The position numbers and the translations under genes were made by a program. Shown here piece after piece: positions 15,179 to 17,498 of a stretch of 17,498 nt of DNA. The notes beneath the pieces are model-generated. The model made no database searches, was not told the DNA's origin, and worked only from the letters and a program-made list of their open reading frames with translations. The stretch is taken from assembly GCA_014378805.1 (NCBI GenBank), contig JACMMY010000062.1, forward strand, positions 1 to 17,498, given 5' to 3'. Position 1 is the first letter of the stretch; every line of letters starts with the position of its first letter. This DNA comes from Moraxellaceae bacterium. Lineage in GTDB: Bacteria > Pseudomonadota > Gammaproteobacteria > Pseudomonadales > Moraxellaceae.

Positions 15179-15685
15179 ATGAAACTCGACCGCACAAGAA
15201 TCATTGATCCAGCGCTTGATCTAGATGCAATCCGCGAAGAATGCCTTTCACTCATGAAAACTCGTGCCTATATTTCAGCAGGCATCTCTGCAGTCCCAAT
15301 ACCGCTGATCGATCTTGCCGTGGATGCAGGAATGCTCACTCAACTCCTTCCTGAAATTAGCATCAAATTTGGATTAGAATCCGAAAAACTTGCCGCTATT
15401 AATTTCCAAACTGGTGATATTCGCTGGCGAGAATTGGGCAGCCGTAGCATTGCATTCGCAGGACTGGTCGCAACGCGTAGTGCAACCCGCCTCTCCATTC
15501 GCGGATTAGGTGCACGACTGGTCTCACGCCAAGTGATTAAATTTATTCCATTAGGCGGCACAGTCATTGCCGCAACGATGGGATATTTTGTGTTTAAACG
15601 CATTACCACCAAGCACATTGATGAATGCTACACGCTTGCCAAAGCACTACAAGCAAGCGGCAACACGCCTCAGAAGAAACGCTAA
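15179..15685 (+). CDS. Small DUF697-like (YcjF-type) putative membrane-associated protein
   Basis: The frame opens at 15119, but the ATG at 15179 is chosen because AAGGAAGGG lies about 7-15 nt upstream, giving 168 residues. Two hydrophobic segments are visible. Residues 30-58 (AGISAVPIPLIDLAVDAGML) carry the proline-rich pattern seen in DUF697 proteins, and residues 118-141 (KFIPLGGTVIAATMGYFVFK) resemble the glycine-rich amphipathic second segment. The tail is basic (PQKKR). DUF697/YcjF-like proteins are inner-membrane or membrane-associated, sometimes linked to GTPases, and have no settled function. No GTPase motif or neighbouring GTPase gene is present here. It is divergent from recC and converges on the polyphosphate gene with one base between stops. 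The family assignment is from pattern resemblance only. Confidence 0.75.
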   Translation: MKLDRTRIIDPALDLDAIREECLSLMKTRAYISAGISAVPIPLIDLAVDAGMLTQLLPEISIKFGLESEKLAAINFQTGDIRWRELGSRSIAFAGLVATRSATRLSIRGLGARLVSRQVIKFIPLGGTVIAATMGYFVFKRITTKHIDECYTLAKALQASGNTPQKKR

Positions 15686-15695
15686 CTTAGCGTTT
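15677..15695. terminator. Palindrome spanning both stop codons of convergent genes
   Basis: AAACGCTAA-C-TTAGCGTTT is a perfect 9-bp inverted repeat. The TAA of the plus-strand gene (15683-15685) is in the left arm and the TAA of the minus-strand gene (15689-15687) in the right arm. It could act as a bidirectional terminator, with TTT forward and TTTCTTCT on the reverse strand, but neither T-tract is long, so that role is tentative. Confidence 0.5.
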
Positions 15696-17279
15696 ACCCT
15701 CACCCAAAACGACTTCCAATCGGCGATTCAAAGACTCAAGCACCGCCAATCGTGCGGTGTATTTATCATCGGTCGCCACAATCACCCATGGGGCATCAGT
15801 GGTGTTGGTATGTTCGAACATATCAGCCGCCGCCTGTAAATAATCATCCCAGCGCTTACGATTTCTCCAATCGTCGGCAGTAATTTTAAAGCGTTTATAG
15901 GGTGTTTCTTGTCGAGCATTGAAACGACGCTCTTGCTCTTCACTACTGATCGATAACCAAAACTTGAGAATTATAGCGCCCCCTGAAATCAAATCGCGCT
16001 CAAACCGATTAATCTCCTGATAACCACTTTGCCATTCTCCAGCACGGAGCAGTCCTTCAACGCGTTCCACCAGAACACGACCATACCATGATCGATCAAA
16101 AATCGTGATATTGGTAAAGACACTTGTTGCTTTGGGTAACTTAGACCAAAATCGCCAGAGATAAGGATGCCGTAACTCATGCGATTCAGGTGCGGCGATC
16201 GGAAAGACTTGATACTGCCGTGGGTCTAGCGGTTGCACGACACGACTAATTGCACCGCCCTTGCCTGCGGCATCCATGCCTTCAAAAACCAAAATAATTG
16301 ATCTTTTCTGACACTGATGAACCAATTTATCGAATTTTTTCTGGGCACTCTTCAATGATGATTTATAGGCTTCTTTTTCCATTACAACAATTGCTGGTGC
16401 AAGCAAAGGGGCAGGAATTTCGCTTAATTGCCAACGCCGCGCTGCTGGAGTAATTGGTAATCGCGGTGCACGCAACGCCTCAAGTACCGAATGACCAAAG
16501 ACCAAATTTCGTGTATCAGGATTTCTGCAATCAATCTCAACCCAATCCGAACCTAAGTTTGAGCGTAGACGCTGTAACTCTTGATATTGTTTTTTGTTGC
16601 GCCAATCCAATCCGTAAAGATTCAACCATTTTTGGTCACTCTTGGAAACATTATCGAATCGCTTTTGCAAATCGTCCCAGGGTAAGTTAAACCAGCACTT
16701 ACACACCGTAATCCCTTGGGCACGTATATCTTGCTCAAAAGTATGCAAATACTCTATTTCGCGCTGAAAACGCGCACCGGTCATTTTTTGTGATGGATCA
16801 GTATTTGAGTCAGAATCAGTATTTTTTTTATGCATATTTTTCTTATCTTGAAGATATGCCATATGCGCTTTCAGCAAATCACCGTAACAAGTTCCAAACA
16901 TAATCACAATTTCGCCTTTTTCAGGCAACACATTCGAATCCTGTAGCCAAACAGGCGAAATTGGATCTACAGGCAACCGCGCGCGGACCTTGAATAATCG
17001 AGGATCAGCCCATTCACGCAGTTGCATCAGTGCCTCGCCTTTCCCTGCCAGCTCAATACCACTCACCAATATCAGCACGCCACGACCACGCGGTTTATCT
17101 CGGGTATCTCGCAACGCATATTGTGCCTCGATCAGGGCAATACGCAAACTTTCTGCATTATGCATTGGACTCTTTAATGAAACGACACTTGTTGAAACAG
17201 CCGAATCAGCAAATGGCTGAATAGAATCTTCAACTAATTGTGGTTTAGGCTTTTTCTTTTCTAGTAAAGTTGAACTCAT
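15687..17279 (-). CDS. pap: Polyphosphate:AMP phosphotransferase (two-domain, class II PPK2)
   Basis: Transfers phosphate from polyphosphate to AMP to give ADP, in the cytoplasm. It contains two fused PPK2 domains. In numbering from the ATG at 17279 (530 residues), the C-terminal domain has an intact Walker A, FEGMDAAGKGGAISRV (about 332-347), and lid/Walker B FDRSWYGRVLVERVEG (about 394-409). The N-terminal domain keeps a degenerate P-loop, SGIELAGKGEAL (about 73-84), but where the second domain has FDRSWYGR it reads MFGTCYGD, so it is probably non-catalytic, as known for this class. A polar insert (KNMHKKNTDSDSNTDPSQK, about 147-165) interrupts the N-terminal half. An upstream in-frame ATG at 17315 adds 12 residues, but only the 17279 start has AGGA at a sensible distance (10 nt). 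It converges with the DUF697-like gene. Confidence 0.93.
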   Translation of the reverse strand: MSSTLLEKKKPKPQLVEDSIQPFADSAVSTSVVSLKSPMHNAESLRIALIEAQYALRDTRDKPRGRGVLILVSGIELAGKGEALMQLREWADPRLFKVRARLPVDPISPVWLQDSNVLPEKGEIVIMFGTCYGDLLKAHMAYLQDKKNMHKKNTDSDSNTDPSQKMTGARFQREIEYLHTFEQDIRAQGITVCKCWFNLPWDDLQKRFDNVSKSDQKWLNLYGLDWRNKKQYQELQRLRSNLGSDWVEIDCRNPDTRNLVFGHSVLEALRAPRLPITPAARRWQLSEIPAPLLAPAIVVMEKEAYKSSLKSAQKKFDKLVHQCQKRSIILVFEGMDAAGKGGAISRVVQPLDPRQYQVFPIAAPESHELRHPYLWRFWSKLPKATSVFTNITIFDRSWYGRVLVERVEGLLRAGEWQSGYQEINRFERDLISGGAIILKFWLSISSEEQERRFNARQETPYKRFKITADDWRNRKRWDDYLQAAADMFEHTNTTDAPWVIVATDDKYTARLAVLESLNRRLEVVLGEGKR

Positions 17280-17349
17280 AGTGATCATGTCCTGATGAAT
17301 GTCAGCGCTGTTCATTAACGAACAAGTCGATAGAATGTTGCTTTTTCGT

Positions 17350-17378
17350 ATTTTTTTGAGCTAAATGTCCAAAAAAAT
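17350..17378. repeat. A/T inverted repeat upstream of pap
   Basis: ATTTTTTTG (17350-17358) and CAAAAAAAT (17370-17378) are perfect inverted repeats around an 11-base spacer. They lie between pap and the divergent gene at the right edge. This could be a binding site or a leader hairpin, or simply paired homopolymer runs. Confidence 0.3.
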
Positions 17379-17472
17379 CAATCGTGTTTAATTCTACATT
17401 TCTATCAAACAACTGTTTTAGGGTATGCTTCACCGATTGCTATATATCACCTACTTGATCGAAAGAATACTC

Positions 17473-17498
17473 ATGTCCAGTTTTGCACCGATGCAGCA
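17473..17498 (+). CDS. Start of an unidentified gene (cut by right edge)
   Basis: An ATG at 17473 opens a frame reading MSSFAPMQ before the window ends, with only a weak purine stretch (GAAAGAA) about 7 nt upstream. It is divergent from pap, about 190 bases from the pap start. Eight codons are too few to identify a product, and the call rests on position and an open frame. Confidence 0.3.

Noticed and set aside
1..17498. Defence island, CRISPR array or novel multi-gene accessory system
   Set aside because: Every long gene is assignable to a conserved chromosomal family, there are no spaced repeats, transposases or toxin-antitoxin pairs, and RecBCD here is the ordinary repair complex.

Overview
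The window reads as chromosomal DNA of a gammaproteobacterium, most likely Pseudomonadales and plausibly Moraxellaceae/Acinetobacter-like. This rests on an OsmC-YcaO fusion protein, a CysB-type LysR regulator, a full RecC-RecB-RecD set, a two-domain polyphosphate:AMP phosphotransferase and a Gac/Rsm-type small RNA locus. It is an inference from protein families and moderate GC. No 16S gene or other decisive marker is present. I see no CRISPR array, tRNA, rRNA, transposase or prophage gene.

Layout, left to right: (1) 1-2001, minus strand, the N-terminal 667 codons of an OsmC-YcaO fusion that runs off the left edge. (2) 2002-2698, a gene-poor AT-rich gap holding the frameshifted remnant of a small gene. 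(3) 2699-4065, minus strand, a beta-carbonic anhydrase preceded by an exported SOUL/HBP family protein. (4) 4066-4433, a divergent control region with two strong inverted repeats. (5) 4434-5360, plus strand, a CysB-like regulator followed by its own terminator. (6) 5462-5692, minus strand, a locus not explained by any ORF: a GacA-type box, a promoter, about 165 nt of RNA with nine GGA motifs, and a terminator. It has the architecture of an RsmX/Y/Z (CsrB-type) RNA that sequesters CsrA/RsmA. (7) 5706-14784, minus strand, recC-recB-recD with ATGA start/stop overlaps at both junctions. (8) 14785-15178, a divergent intergenic region with a pair of REP-like hairpins. (9) 15179-15685, plus strand, a small DUF697-like membrane protein. 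(10) 15687-17279, minus strand, polyphosphate:AMP phosphotransferase, converging on the previous gene with one base between stop codons and a palindrome spanning both stops. (11) 17473 onward, the first codons of a plus-strand gene cut by the right edge.

Functionally this is mostly housekeeping: double-strand-break repair (RecBCD), sulfur control (CysB-like), CO2/bicarbonate interconversion, nucleotide/polyphosphate metabolism, and ribosomal protein modification with possible peroxide handling (YcaO/OsmC). The most notable element is the putative GacA-controlled CsrA-sponge RNA between recD and the cysB-like gene. It rests on several independent sequence signals but has not been checked against any database here.
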